64,000 nt of DNA from JAPOKJ01 sp031421635 (GTDB lineage Bacteria; Pseudomonadota; Gammaproteobacteria; Burkholderiales; Burkholderiaceae_E): contig JANOPA010000124.1 in the NCBI GenBank assembly GCA_031421635.1, forward strand, positions 7,834-71,833, given 5' to 3'. This document shows, piece by piece, positions 26,591-35,526 of the stretch. The notes beneath the pieces are model-generated. The model was not told the DNA's origin and did no database searches. It worked only from the letters and a program-made list of their open reading frames with translations. The position numbers and the translations under genes are program-made. Within the stretch, counting starts at the first letter, position 1; each line of letters begins with the position of its first letter.

Positions 26591-27259
26591 ATGAACAGCC
26601 CCACTCAAAACACTGCAGGTCACCCCGAGTTCAAGCGCAACATGCGCGACATTATGGCGCGTGGCCGCGTCATGCCGGTGCTGACCATTCAAGACGCCGC
26701 GCAGGCGGGTAAGCTCGCGCGGACGCTAGTGGACGGTGGTGTGCTTGTTTTTGAAGTGGTCCTTAGGACACCCTCGGCACTGGACGCTTTGATGGAGATG
26801 CGTAAAGCCGCACCAGAGGCGGATATTGGTGCGGGAACCTTGCTCACGCCTGAAGATGTTGAGCGCGCCATCGCTGCAGGTGCTGCTTTTGGTGTATCCC
26901 CAGGATGCACCCCAGAACTAGCCAAAGCCGTACAAGCACGTGGTTTTCCATTTTTACCGGGAGTCGCCAGCGCCAGTGAGGTCATGCTGGCTCGGCAATA
27001 CGGTTTTCGCGAACTCAAATTGTTTCCGGCCCAGGGGGCAGCCGGTGCTGGCTGGCTGCACGACATGGCCAGTGTTTTTCCAGATGTCATGTTTTGCCCC
27101 ACGGGCGGCATCCGGCCGCCGGACATTCCTGCTTACTTAAGCCTGCCCAATTGCAGCATCGTAGGCGGGTCGTGGGTAGTGCCACCAGCCTTGTTAAAGG
27201 CCGGTGATTGGGCGGCAATCTCGGCTCTTGCCAAGCAGGCTGCAAACTTCTCGGCTTAG
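26591..27259 (+). CDS. eda: KDPG/KHG aldolase (2-dehydro-3-deoxy-phosphogluconate aldolase)
   Basis: Class I aldolase that cleaves 2-keto-3-deoxy-6-phosphogluconate (or the galactonate analogue) to pyruvate and glyceraldehyde-3-phosphate. The general acid Glu55 is in VFEVVLRT, the phosphate/pyruvate-binding parts are GAGTLLTPEDV and FGVSPGCTPELAKA, and the Schiff-base lysine is Lys143 in RELKLFPAQ. PTGGIRPPDIP is the C-terminal phosphate loop. The length of 222 residues is normal. A PfkB-type sugar kinase gene follows after two bases, so the pair would have formed a keto-deoxy-sugar kinase/aldolase unit. Confidence 0.93.
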   Translation: MNSPTQNTAGHPEFKRNMRDIMARGRVMPVLTIQDAAQAGKLARTLVDGGVLVFEVVLRTPSALDALMEMRKAAPEADIGAGTLLTPEDVERAIAAGAAFGVSPGCTPELAKAVQARGFPFLPGVASASEVMLARQYGFRELKLFPAQGAAGAGWLHDMASVFPDVMFCPTGGIRPPDIPAYLSLPNCSIVGGSWVVPPALLKAGDWAAISALAKQAANFSA

Positions 27260-27261
27260 CT

Positions 27262-27992
27262 ATGCGTGCGCCCCGCATGATCGCACTCGGGGCGATCTGC
27301 ACCACCACTGTTTATCGTGTGGACACGATCGCGCCTCCGCCTGCCAAAGTGCTCGCGCAAGAAATGATTCAAGTGGTCGACGGTATGGCGATCTCGGCGG
27401 CCTGCGCCTTCCACAAGCTCGGTGGTCAAGCTGAAGTTTGGGCTCGACTAGGGGATGATCCCCTGGGGCTCGCTGCCCGTGACGCCTTGCGTCTTGAAGG
27501 CCTCAATGTTGATGGCTTGAATTGCTTGCCCAAGACGCGCTCATCACAGGCCACGGTGATTGTTGACGCCCGAGGCGAACGCTTAGTGATCCCTTTTCAC
27601 GATGCTGGTATTGATACTTCTCCTGATTGGCTACCTTTGGAGCACCTGGATCAAGCCGATATTTTGCACTGCGATCTGCGCTGGCCAGAAGGCGCTGAAC
27701 TTGCTATGCATAGCGCATTAACGCGAGGTGTCGCAACCATGCTCGACGGGGAAATTGGGCCAAGGGATATTCTTGCGCGGCTTGTTCCGCTGGCTACCTA
27801 TGCGGTATTTTCCGATGCCGGGGTGAGAGCGTTTGCTGGCCTTCACGATATCGAGGCGTGCCTACGGTGGGTGAACAGCCTTCCTCATCAGTTGCCTCCA
27901 AATTTGCGGCTGCTTCACTGAAATGCACCCGCTTCGGTGGCCGATTAGGTTGCCCGAACCGCGCCGATGTTTTCGCCCGTTTACACGACTAG
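27262..27992 (+). pseudogene. PfkB-family sugar kinase with internal deletion (KDG kinase-like)
   Basis: The first frame (27262 to 27921, 219 codons) has the N-terminal PfkB features MIALGAICTTTVYRVD, AISAACAFHKLGGQAEVWARLGDDPLG and SSQATVIVD. It then ends after SLPHQ. From about 27886 the next frame reads ASKFAAASLKCTRFGGRLG, then NRADVFARL, and stops at 27992. This matches the usual extreme C-terminus of the family (SAAAALKCTRxGGRxGxPxR). The segment that should carry the GAGDxF catalytic loop is missing, and the frame changes at the junction. The kinase should be inactive. It directly follows eda. Confidence 0.75.
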
Positions 27993-28071
27993 TTGGGTAT
28001 CGGCTCGTTTCATCGCATGCAACGAGAAACTGCGCTAGGATAGGTCCCACATCAAACGAGGGAGATTCAAA

Positions 28072-29907
28072 ATGAAAGTCAGTCATTTGGCTTTAACCGT
28101 TGGCTTGGCCCTGGTGGCCAGTGCTTGCGGCTCAGACACTGTCTCTTTTATCGCGGCCCCTGCCGGAGAGTTTTTACCGCCTGAACCGCCTTCAGGCTTT
28201 ACCCCCAAAAAAATCACTTATGCCAATCGCGACATGGTCGCCGCCGCTAATCCGTTGGCTGTAGATGCTGGAGTGAGTATCTTGGCGCAAGGTGGATCGG
28301 CGGTCGACGCCGCTATTGCGGTCCAGATGGTCCTTAACTTGGTGGAGCCTCAATCCTCTGGGATCGGCGGGGGTGCCTTCATGATTCACCACGATGCGAC
28401 CAAAAAAGAGAACATTGCCTATGACGGTCGTGAAAAGGCTCCGGCCACAGCGACCGCTAATATGTTTACGAATAGCTCGGGCGCACCGATGGCCTTTCTT
28501 ACGGCTGTTGATGGTGGTCTTTCGGTAGGTACGCCGGGTTTACTCAAGATGCTGGAAGCGGCGCATCAAAAGCATGGCAAGCTGCCCTGGGCTAAGTTGT
28601 TTGAACAAGCCATCAAATTATCTGACGATGGGTTTTTAATTTCAGATCGTATGAGCATTTCTGTGGCAGGGTCCGCAGCGCGGATTAAAGCCCAAGGTGA
28701 GCCCGCTGCGAGTTACTTTTTGAACGCTGATGGCACCGCAAAGGTGACAGGCACTCTATTAAAAAATCCGGAGCTTGCGGCGACATTTCGGGCGATTGCG
28801 ACGGGCGGAAGTGCTGCGTTTTACACCGGTGCAATTGCACAGGCCATTGTTGACAAAGTTCGTAATCATCCCACCAACCCTGGTCGTCTGGCAATGTCCG
28901 ATATGGCCGGTTACCAAGCCATTTCCCGTACACCATTGTGCGGCGACTATCGTGGCAAGTTCACTGTGTGCGGCATGCCTCCACCAAGCTCGGGTGCAAT
29001 TGCAGTGGTTCAAACCCTGGGCATTTTGAATAACTTCGATGTATCAAAATACCAGCCCAATAGCGTGGACGCGATTCACCTGATTAGCGAAGCCTATCGT
29101 CTCGCCTATGCAGACCGCGCCAAGTATGTCGCCGATAGCGACTTCGTCAACGTGCCGATTGCAGGTTTGATCGATCCGACTTACTTGAAGGCTCGTTCGA
29201 GCATCGTTAGCCTCGACAAGAGCATGGGCGTACCAGTTGCAGGCGCTCCTGCTGGAGCAAGCGCATTCGGCACCGACAATTCTTTGAATTTGCCGTCGAC
29301 CAGTCATATGTCCATTGTGGATGTCAGTGGCAATGTGGTGTCTATGACGACCACTATCGAGAACGGCTTCGGAAGCTTGCAAATGGTGAAAGGCTTCTTA
29401 CTCAACAATCAGTTGACCGACTTCTCTTTCACAGATAAAGATGCGGCCGGGGCCTTGATTGCGAACCGGGTTGAACCCTTAAAGCGTCCGCGCAGCTCGA
29501 TGTCACCCACGATTATTTTCAACAAGGCGGGACAAGTTGAGGCGGTTGTTGGGTCCCCTGGAGGAAGTAACATCATCCAATATGTCACCAAGACCATTAT
29601 TGGCTTAGTGGATTGGAATATGGACATTCAACAAGCGATCAACCTTTCAAACTTTGGAGCGCAAACGAGTGCCACGACTTCGCTTGAAAAGGGCTCGCTC
29701 GCTGCCGCTGCGGCAGTTGAAGCGGGGTTGAAGGCGAAAGGCCATACGGTATCCATTCTCGATATCAACAGTGGCGTACACGGCTTGGTGATGAACGGTT
29801 TTCGGTCCGATGGTTCGGTCGGTGCGTTGTCTCGAGGTCCAAACCTTGGTGTTTGGGCGGGGGGCGCGGACCCGCGCCGCGAAGGTACCGCCAAAGGCAA
29901 TAACTAA
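28072..29907 (+). CDS. ggt: Gamma-glutamyltranspeptidase, lipoprotein
   Basis: A 611-residue N-terminal nucleophile hydrolase that cleaves gamma-glutamyl bonds of glutathione and related peptides in the periplasm. A signal with lipobox ASAC suggests a membrane anchor. ANRDMVAAANPLAVDAGVSILAQGGSAVDAAIA, IGGGAFMIHH and DGREKAP are typical of the large subunit. Autoprocessing is expected before Thr410 in PSTSHMSIVD, with NVVSMTTTIENGFGS and the PRSSMSPTI and GSPGGSNII substrate loops in the small subunit. Length and motifs look intact. Confidence 0.92.
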   Translation: MKVSHLALTVGLALVASACGSDTVSFIAAPAGEFLPPEPPSGFTPKKITYANRDMVAAANPLAVDAGVSILAQGGSAVDAAIAVQMVLNLVEPQSSGIGGGAFMIHHDATKKENIAYDGREKAPATATANMFTNSSGAPMAFLTAVDGGLSVGTPGLLKMLEAAHQKHGKLPWAKLFEQAIKLSDDGFLISDRMSISVAGSAARIKAQGEPAASYFLNADGTAKVTGTLLKNPELAATFRAIATGGSAAFYTGAIAQAIVDKVRNHPTNPGRLAMSDMAGYQAISRTPLCGDYRGKFTVCGMPPPSSGAIAVVQTLGILNNFDVSKYQPNSVDAIHLISEAYRLAYADRAKYVADSDFVNVPIAGLIDPTYLKARSSIVSLDKSMGVPVAGAPAGASAFGTDNSLNLPSTSHMSIVDVSGNVVSMTTTIENGFGSLQMVKGFLLNNQLTDFSFTDKDAAGALIANRVEPLKRPRSSMSPTIIFNKAGQVEAVVGSPGGSNIIQYVTKTIIGLVDWNMDIQQAINLSNFGAQTSATTSLEKGSLAAAAAVEAGLKAKGHTVSILDINSGVHGLVMNGFRSDGSVGALSRGPNLGVWAGGADPRREGTAKGNN

Positions 29908-29927
29908 AGTTCTTGATCGCGAACACG

Positions 29928-31076
29928 ATGATTTTCAATCCCGATAGACGAACTACTCTCGCGAAAATCGGCAAGCCCTTCGTGGTCTCGGCGTGCACGT
30001 CGACCTTAACTTTTGGCGGCCGTCAACCGCTTGCGCAGACGAACTCATCGAGCTCAAATAAACTGTCCGCGATCAATCAATTTGGCCAAGAGTTTCTTGA
30101 GCGAACAGGTATCCCTGGGCTCTCGGTTGCCTTTGCTCGAAACGGACAAATGGTTCATCAAGAGGCTTTTGGTTTCGCCAATGTTGAACGTAAAGAGAAG
30201 CTTGGTCCCGCGCATTTGTTTCGAGTTGCGAGTGTCTCCAAGCCGATTACGGCAACGATGATTTATATACTGGCGGAACGCGGCGAACTTCGAGTGAGCG
30301 ATAAAGTTTTTGGCCCTCAGGGAATTTTAAGGTCTGTAACCTCAGCGCCCGAGGCTGCGAAAAGTATTACTGTGCATCAATTGCTCACTCATAGTGGCGG
30401 TGGCTGGGGCAATCGAGCGAACGATCCGATGTTCATGCATCCTGCGTTAAGCCATGCCGAGCTTATCGATTGGACGCTAAAGAATTTGCCACTCGCGCGA
30501 GCACCAGGTACAGGCTATGAATACTCTAATTTCGGCTATTGCCTTCTCGGTCGGATCATCGAGCAAGCCACCGGCAAAAGCTATGCGCAGGCCACTAGTG
30601 AAATGATTATGAGTCGTGCTGGCATCTCAAAAATGCAGATCGCAGGGAATACCCGTGATCAGAAAGCGCCGAACGAAGTTCAATATTACGCTGCGCGTGG
30701 GGAAGATCCGTATTCGATAAATGTTAGCCGCATGGATTCGCATGGTGGCTGGGTCGGCACCCCAAGCGACCTAGTGAAGTTCGCCAACAGTGTCGATGGC
30801 TTTAGGCCGAGTGCGAATCTCCTGCAAGGTGCCAGTATCGCGGCCATGACTAATCCGTCGACCAATAATTCGGCCTATGCAAGCGGTTGGGCTGTGAACA
30901 GTGCTCCAAACTGGTGGCATACCGGTAGTCTTCCCGGCACCACTAGCCTTGTGGTGCGCACGGCCAGTGGCATGTGCTGGGCTGCTTGTGCCAATGCGCG
31001 TTCGGGAGATTCCGGCAATGCGCTTGACACCATGATGTGGGCGATGGCTCGCTCTGTCCCGACCTGGCAAGCTTAA
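29928..31076 (+). CDS. Serine hydrolase, class C beta-lactamase/esterase family
   Basis: A 382-residue penicillin-recognising-enzyme-like hydrolase. The active-site SxxK is SVSK (Ser102, Lys105), the YxN-type Tyr is in YEYSNFGYCLLGRI, and the third element is HTGS in WWHTGSLPG in place of KTG. This fits esterase EstB/D-aminopeptidase-like members rather than a classical AmpC. The N-terminus DRRTTLAKIG resembles a twin-arginine signal. The ATG at 29928 is preferred over a TTG at 29913. It follows ggt by 20 bases and may be co-transcribed with it. Confidence 0.85.
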   Translation: MIFNPDRRTTLAKIGKPFVVSACTSTLTFGGRQPLAQTNSSSSNKLSAINQFGQEFLERTGIPGLSVAFARNGQMVHQEAFGFANVERKEKLGPAHLFRVASVSKPITATMIYILAERGELRVSDKVFGPQGILRSVTSAPEAAKSITVHQLLTHSGGGWGNRANDPMFMHPALSHAELIDWTLKNLPLARAPGTGYEYSNFGYCLLGRIIEQATGKSYAQATSEMIMSRAGISKMQIAGNTRDQKAPNEVQYYAARGEDPYSINVSRMDSHGGWVGTPSDLVKFANSVDGFRPSANLLQGASIAAMTNPSTNNSAYASGWAVNSAPNWWHTGSLPGTTSLVVRTASGMCWAACANARSGDSGNALDTMMWAMARSVPTWQA

Positions 31077-31091
31077 GTCAGTAGGAATCTT

Positions 31092-31982
31092 TTACCGCAC
31101 CACTCTCCACTGCGCGTGGTGGGCCTTCGCATAGGCATCGGCTTGTGCGCGATTATTTTGTTGCCAAGGATGGAAGTCTTTTCGTAAATACTCGCGCAAA
31201 TGCCCTGCACAAAGCCAAATCCAACCGTTGCCCGTTGCATGAACTTTGTCGCCGGGACGCCCAAAGAAAAATTTTGCGGCCGACCACCAGGTTGAGGGTT
31301 TAAATAAAGTTCCGTCGTGCCAAAGATTGCTCACCGTCTGACGCAGAGCATCGCTAGCGAAGGTTAGGGTGGCATACATGAACCAACGCACGCGCCATTT
31401 ATAAGAGCCACTCAGCGCTTGATACAAATCAAAAGCAACGGCCTTGTGCTCGGTTTCCTCCAGTGAGTGCCACATCCATAATTGCTGCATCTGAGGCTGG
31501 GCGTCGGCCATCATGCCCGGTCGGTCCAACATGACTTGAGCTAAGACCGCCGTGTAGTGCTCGTAAGCAGCAGTGACGGCAAGATGATGTAGGGGGTTGA
31601 TATCGGCGGCGGCTGCAAAGCGCTCCACGATTCTCGGCTCCCATTGATTGACCAAGCCCTGTTGCAAAAGTTGCCGGTTGTACTGTACATGCATGTGACG
31701 GTGGGTTGCTTCTTGAGCACTGAAGTCGCGAATCTGTTCATGCAGGGCTGCAAAATGGGGTTCGTCTGGCAAGAGCTTGGCACAAGCTTGGACGGATTCG
31801 ATGAAACGTTGTTCGCCTTCAGGAAAACTCATCGAAAGCGCGTTGAAATAAGCGCTGCGAAATGCGTCGCGGCTATGCCAGTGGCGCTCAAAGCCCTGAT
31901 TGAGATCGACATTCAGTTTACGAATAGAAAGAAGCCCAGTGGAAAGATTCGGCGCATTTGTGGAGGCATGAATTGTTTTCAT
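31092..31982 (-). CDS. Predicted metal-dependent hydrolase (PF10118-like)
   Basis: About 297 residues rich in His, Trp and Glu in a helical arrangement. HFAALHEQIRDFSAQEATHRHMH and HSLEETEHKAVAFDLY provide paired Glu/His di-metal-type motifs typical of the PF10118 family, and AAYEHYTAVLAQ is a third helix with conserved Glu/His. The biochemical role is not established for the family. The gene is divergent from a TetR regulator with a perfect palindrome between them, so it is a probable target of that regulator. The start at 31982 is chosen over an ATG seven codons upstream. Confidence 0.8.
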   Translation of the reverse strand: MKTIHASTNAPNLSTGLLSIRKLNVDLNQGFERHWHSRDAFRSAYFNALSMSFPEGEQRFIESVQACAKLLPDEPHFAALHEQIRDFSAQEATHRHMHVQYNRQLLQQGLVNQWEPRIVERFAAAADINPLHHLAVTAAYEHYTAVLAQVMLDRPGMMADAQPQMQQLWMWHSLEETEHKAVAFDLYQALSGSYKWRVRWFMYATLTFASDALRQTVSNLWHDGTLFKPSTWWSAAKFFFGRPGDKVHATGNGWIWLCAGHLREYLRKDFHPWQQNNRAQADAYAKAHHAQWRVVR

Positions 31983-31995
31983 AGTTGGTAATATA

Positions 31996-32010
31996 CTGAG
32001 CAATGCTCAG
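31996..32010. promoter_or_regulatory. Probable TetR operator
   Basis: The perfect inverted repeat CTGAGC-AAT-GCTCAG lies 13 bases upstream of the PF10118 gene start and about 50 bases upstream of tetR, in the middle of the divergent promoter. A further half-site, GCTCAG, occurs at about 32029-32034. This arrangement suits mutual repression by the adjacent TetR protein. Confidence 0.7.
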
Positions 32011-32058
32011 ATTTGAAACTCGCCTTTTGCTCAGTTTTTAAGGAGTCAGGAATTCACC

Positions 32059-32700
32059 ATGTCAAAAACGCCGGAAGCCGCATCCAGCCTACGCCGCCAG
32101 CCCATCCAGGACCGTGCTCAGCGGACCATTGAAACCATCTTTCAGGCCACTGCTCAGATTGTGGCAAACGAGGGAGAGAGCGCTTTAAGCACCAATAAGA
32201 TTGCCGCAAAAGCGGGTTTCTCGATTGGGACCTTATATCAATACTTTCCCACCAAGGAAGCCATTCTGATCGCGATGATTGCTCGGGAACGGCGACGCGT
32301 ACTCGATCAACTGGGCTCAATTCTCGAAGAAGCGGTCAAAAATCAACGCTCCGCCCAGGAAATTGTTGAAACTTTGATTCATCTCCTTGTTGAGTCTTTT
32401 GCTTCAGGCCCTAAGTTGCAACGTGCGATGATCAGGCTCGCGTGGCAGGTCGATCACCTGGATGCCATTACTCAGGCCCTAAGAGAAGCCAGCGAAACGC
32501 TTTCCATGTACTTGGCGCGCATGGCCGCGAGCGACGTCAGCGGGCTTCGCTTTAGAACTTCTCCAGCTACCTTGTTCGTGTTGACCCGTGCGGTAATGGG
32601 CGCAATTCGAAGCGCTTCTCTCGAACGCTCTTCACTGCTGGGCAGTAAAGAGTTTGAAACTGAACTGGTTAAACTTTGCTTGGGCCTGTTGATCGAGTAA
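32059..32700 (+). CDS. TetR-family transcriptional regulator
   Basis: A 213-residue one-domain-DNA-binding repressor. The TetR helix-turn-helix is TIFQATAQIVANEGESALSTNKIAAKAGFSIGTLYQYFPTKEAILIAM (residues about 25-70). The C-terminal ligand-binding part is all-helical and not assignable to a specific effector. It is divergent from the PF10118 hydrolase gene, which it probably controls through the palindrome at 31996-32010. Confidence 0.9.
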   Translation: MSKTPEAASSLRRQPIQDRAQRTIETIFQATAQIVANEGESALSTNKIAAKAGFSIGTLYQYFPTKEAILIAMIARERRRVLDQLGSILEEAVKNQRSAQEIVETLIHLLVESFASGPKLQRAMIRLAWQVDHLDAITQALREASETLSMYLARMAASDVSGLRFRTSPATLFVLTRAVMGAIRSASLERSSLLGSKEFETELVKLCLGLLIE

Positions 32701-32763
32701 GTAACCGAAAGTGCGCATCCTGTCCATTTGGCGATGTCAGAGCGCTATCGCGGAGACGATTTC

Positions 32764-32880
32764 ATGGACAATGACACTCCAGCACTGAAGGATCGATTCT
32801 CGGTGCCACCCAGTACCTTGCAGGTTGCGCAAGGGACGACTGACCATCCTTGCACTCTACATTTTGCGCAAAGCTCATGA
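32764..32880 (+). CDS. 38-codon leader ORF coupled to the CoA-transferase
   Basis: ATG at 32764, preceded by a cggag ribosome site, opens a 38-residue frame (MDNDTPALKDRF at its start) whose TGA stop overlaps the next ATG as ATGA. I do not recognise the peptide. The overlap suggests translational coupling to the CoA-transferase. It could be a leader peptide or the remnant of a larger gene. Confidence 0.4.
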   Translation: MDNDTPALKDRFSVPPSTLQVAQGTTDHPCTLHFAQSS

Positions 32881-34127
32881 ACTTACAAAACCCCGCCCTT
32901 AGCACTGACTCAAACGCCGGAGAAGGGTTGCTCGCTGGCTATAAAATTTGCGACTTCACTCGTGTGTTGTCGGGCCCTTACTGTACGCGTCTGCTTGCAG
33001 ACCTAGGAGCCGACGTGATCAAAATCGAGCGGCCTGGCGAAGGCGATGAAGTGCGTTACATCAATCCGCAAATGGATCCCGACGCGCATGATCAAAGCGC
33101 TTACTTTGCTCGTACAAATGCGGGTAAACGCAGCGTCGCGATCGACTTTGCAAACCCGGGTGCACGCGAAGTCGTTTTGGATCTTGTTCGACAAGCCGAC
33201 GTCGTCGTTGAGAATTTCTCTCCGGGAGTCATGGCGAAATACAAGTTCGACTATGAGAGCCTGCGCGCTATCAAGCCCGATTTAGTGTATTGCTCGATCT
33301 CCGGCTTTGGACAAACAGGACCCTTGCGAAGCCTTCAGGCCTATGCTCATCTCATTAATGCCTTCTCCGGCATGATGGACTTGGATCGCGGCGGCAGCCT
33401 TGCGCCCAGGGCCTCTAATTTGCAAGCGGCTGATGTTTTGGCCGGGGCTCATGCCTTTGGCGCAATTTGCGCGGCCTTGCTGCGCAAAGCCAAGCGAGGG
33501 CAGGGGGCCTATCTAGACGTCTCGATGCTGGAATGCCTAGTGTGCGCCGACGATGTTAATTTTGCAGCCCTGTTGAATGGCGCACCGGCTGAGCGTCGTC
33601 CAAGAATCGGTATGGTGGTGCAACCGATCGGTGATCGTTACGTCGCCTTACAGGTGGGTGGTGCCTCGAATATGTGGGCACGCATGGTGACGGCAATGAG
33701 TCGTCCAGATTTAGCCAATGACCAGCGTTTCAGTACCGCACAGGCACGCCGGGCTAATTGGCCTGCTTTACTTGAGCTGCTCGATGCTTGGCTCAAGGAT
33801 TTTGCGTCTGTCGACGAAGCTCTCGCAGTTTTAGGGAGTGCGCGCATCCCCAGTGTCCCGATGATGCTTCCAGAGGAAATCATTGCCCACCCCCACATGA
33901 CTCAGAGACAGGCTTTCCCGGTGTTGTCTCATCCTGCTCGGCCTGAAGGTGTGCGTATTACAGCCGCACCTTTTCACGTCGACGGTCAGCCGCTCATCGC
34001 GCCTAAGACGGCGCCTTGGCGCATTGGCGAACATACCGTTGAAGTCTTGAAGGATGTGCTTGGTTATCAAAGTGATCGCATTGAAAAGCTACAGTCGCTA
34101 GGTGTCGTAGCAATACCCACGAGTTAG
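32877..34127 (+). CDS. Class III CoA-transferase (CaiB/BaiF family)
   Basis: A 416-residue family III acyl-CoA transferase that moves CoA between carboxylic acids. The N-terminal half reads YKICDFTRVLSGPYCTRLLADLGADVIKIERPGEGDEVR, and the catalytic Asp lies in the stretch VDVSMLE-like YLDVSMLECL. ENFSPGVMAKYKFDYESLRAIKPDLVYCSISGFGQTGP follows the family pattern. PAFPV-type lid residues occur near the end. The acyl substrate is unknown. It is preceded by a short overlapping ORF; TetR lies 180 bases upstream. Confidence 0.9.
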   Translation: MNLQNPALSTDSNAGEGLLAGYKICDFTRVLSGPYCTRLLADLGADVIKIERPGEGDEVRYINPQMDPDAHDQSAYFARTNAGKRSVAIDFANPGAREVVLDLVRQADVVVENFSPGVMAKYKFDYESLRAIKPDLVYCSISGFGQTGPLRSLQAYAHLINAFSGMMDLDRGGSLAPRASNLQAADVLAGAHAFGAICAALLRKAKRGQGAYLDVSMLECLVCADDVNFAALLNGAPAERRPRIGMVVQPIGDRYVALQVGGASNMWARMVTAMSRPDLANDQRFSTAQARRANWPALLELLDAWLKDFASVDEALAVLGSARIPSVPMMLPEEIIAHPHMTQRQAFPVLSHPARPEGVRITAAPFHVDGQPLIAPKTAPWRIGEHTVEVLKDVLGYQSDRIEKLQSLGVVAIPTS

Positions 34128-34186
34128 AACAAGAAGTCAAAATTTTGCGCCCCACACGTTTTAGCCCCCAGTTCATTTAGGTCTTT

Positions 34187-35293
34187 ATGAAAGCAGCCAA
34201 TGTGCAGGTAATTCTCGGCCTTGACTGGTCCCCCAGCACAATGTTGCGAAGGTGCTTGGTTGGTGCATTAGTGGGGCTTCTGTCTGCTTGTACAGGCATG
34301 CCGTCTAGTGCTCCTGTTGGCGCTTCAAGCGTGACTGGTCTGCTCATCATCGAGAAGCAGGGTAGTTTCTTTGTAGGTGGGCGAAATATTAAGTCGGATA
34401 CGCTTTCCACCCTACCTGCTTACGCAGCTTCGGGAACCGTGGCGATCGAGCAAATGTACGTCCGCTATCAAATACCTGCTTTCGCGAAGCGCTTACCACT
34501 CACCTTGATCCACGGATGTTGCCTCACCGGCAAAACCTGGGAGAGCACGCCCGATGGGCGCATAGGCTGGGATGAATTCTTTGTACGACAGGGCTTTCCG
34601 GTTTACGTGATCGATCAAGTATCGCGCGGTCGCTCCGCTGCCAATGCAACCCTCGTGACCAGTGTGCGCGCAGGTAAGACTGCCGCAAGCGAAACTCCAC
34701 CGGTTTTCATGGCGGGTCAAGAAGCGGCCTGGGCGATTTTTCGCTTTGGCCCGGAGTATCCCAAGGTCTATCCCGGCATGATGTTTCCGCTCGACGCGCA
34801 AGACGAATTCTGGAAGCAGATGGTGCCGGATTGGATAGCTACTTTACCGACGCCGAACCCTACCGTCTCGGCTTTGTCTGAGCTTGCGATCAAGTTGAAT
34901 GGCACCGTGTTGATCAGCCATTCACAATCCGGCATTTATCCTTTTCAAGTCGCGGCAAAATCTCAACAAGGCGTGGCGGGGATCGTGTCCATCGAGCCAG
35001 GCACTTGCCCCTCGGCGAGCGCTGATCTGACCCCTTATTTAAAAACGCCCATCTTGGTCTTGTGGGGAGACTATGTTGACCTGTCGCCACGCTGGTCGCC
35101 TCGCTTGAAAGGCTGTCGCGAGTTTGCCCAGGCCGTGACCAGGGCCGGGGGACGCGCCGAAAACATCGTGTTGCCCGAGATCGGCATGAAGGGCGGTTCA
35201 CATATGTTGATGCAAGATCGAAATAGCCATGACGTTGCCGCGTGGTTGGTGGCTTGGATTAACAAGAATGTAGGGCAGAGCGGCGCTCAATAA
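34187..35293 (+). CDS. Alpha/beta hydrolase lipoprotein (esterase-like)
   Basis: A 368-residue hydrolase. The signal segment around MLRRCLVGALVGLLSAC ends in a lipobox, so an internal ATG at 34241 may be the real start. The oxyanion turn is TLIHGCCLTGKTWEST, the nucleophile elbow is ISHSQSGIYPF (Ser in HSQSG), the acid probably lies in LWGDYVDLS, and the His is in GGSHMLMQD. Similar exported hydrolases are common next to Bug and CoA-transferase genes in Burkholderiales. Substrate unknown. Confidence 0.8.
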   Translation: MKAANVQVILGLDWSPSTMLRRCLVGALVGLLSACTGMPSSAPVGASSVTGLLIIEKQGSFFVGGRNIKSDTLSTLPAYAASGTVAIEQMYVRYQIPAFAKRLPLTLIHGCCLTGKTWESTPDGRIGWDEFFVRQGFPVYVIDQVSRGRSAANATLVTSVRAGKTAASETPPVFMAGQEAAWAIFRFGPEYPKVYPGMMFPLDAQDEFWKQMVPDWIATLPTPNPTVSALSELAIKLNGTVLISHSQSGIYPFQVAAKSQQGVAGIVSIEPGTCPSASADLTPYLKTPILVLWGDYVDLSPRWSPRLKGCREFAQAVTRAGGRAENIVLPEIGMKGGSHMLMQDRNSHDVAAWLVAWINKNVGQSGAQ

Positions 35294-35526
35294 TGAAGCA
35301 AACTAGCGGCCTTTGCTAAAACATTCGACAGTTGGTAATCCAGTTTTTGCATAGCGAAGGGTCGCAACTTGACGCGCGCCGAGGTGGGGGGTTGTTCTCG
35401 CTTAGATTAACGGCGCTAGGTGCAGCGCTTCTAAAGTCAGTCATAAATTATCCCCTTCGGCGGGCTACGCTATTGCCGAACCAGACCCAAATCGCCCCGG
35501 TATTTAAAACTCTGATCAGTCACTTG

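Noticed and set aside
30771..31070. Minus-strand ORF opposite the serine hydrolase
   Set aside because: Arg/His-rich shadow frame with no domain.
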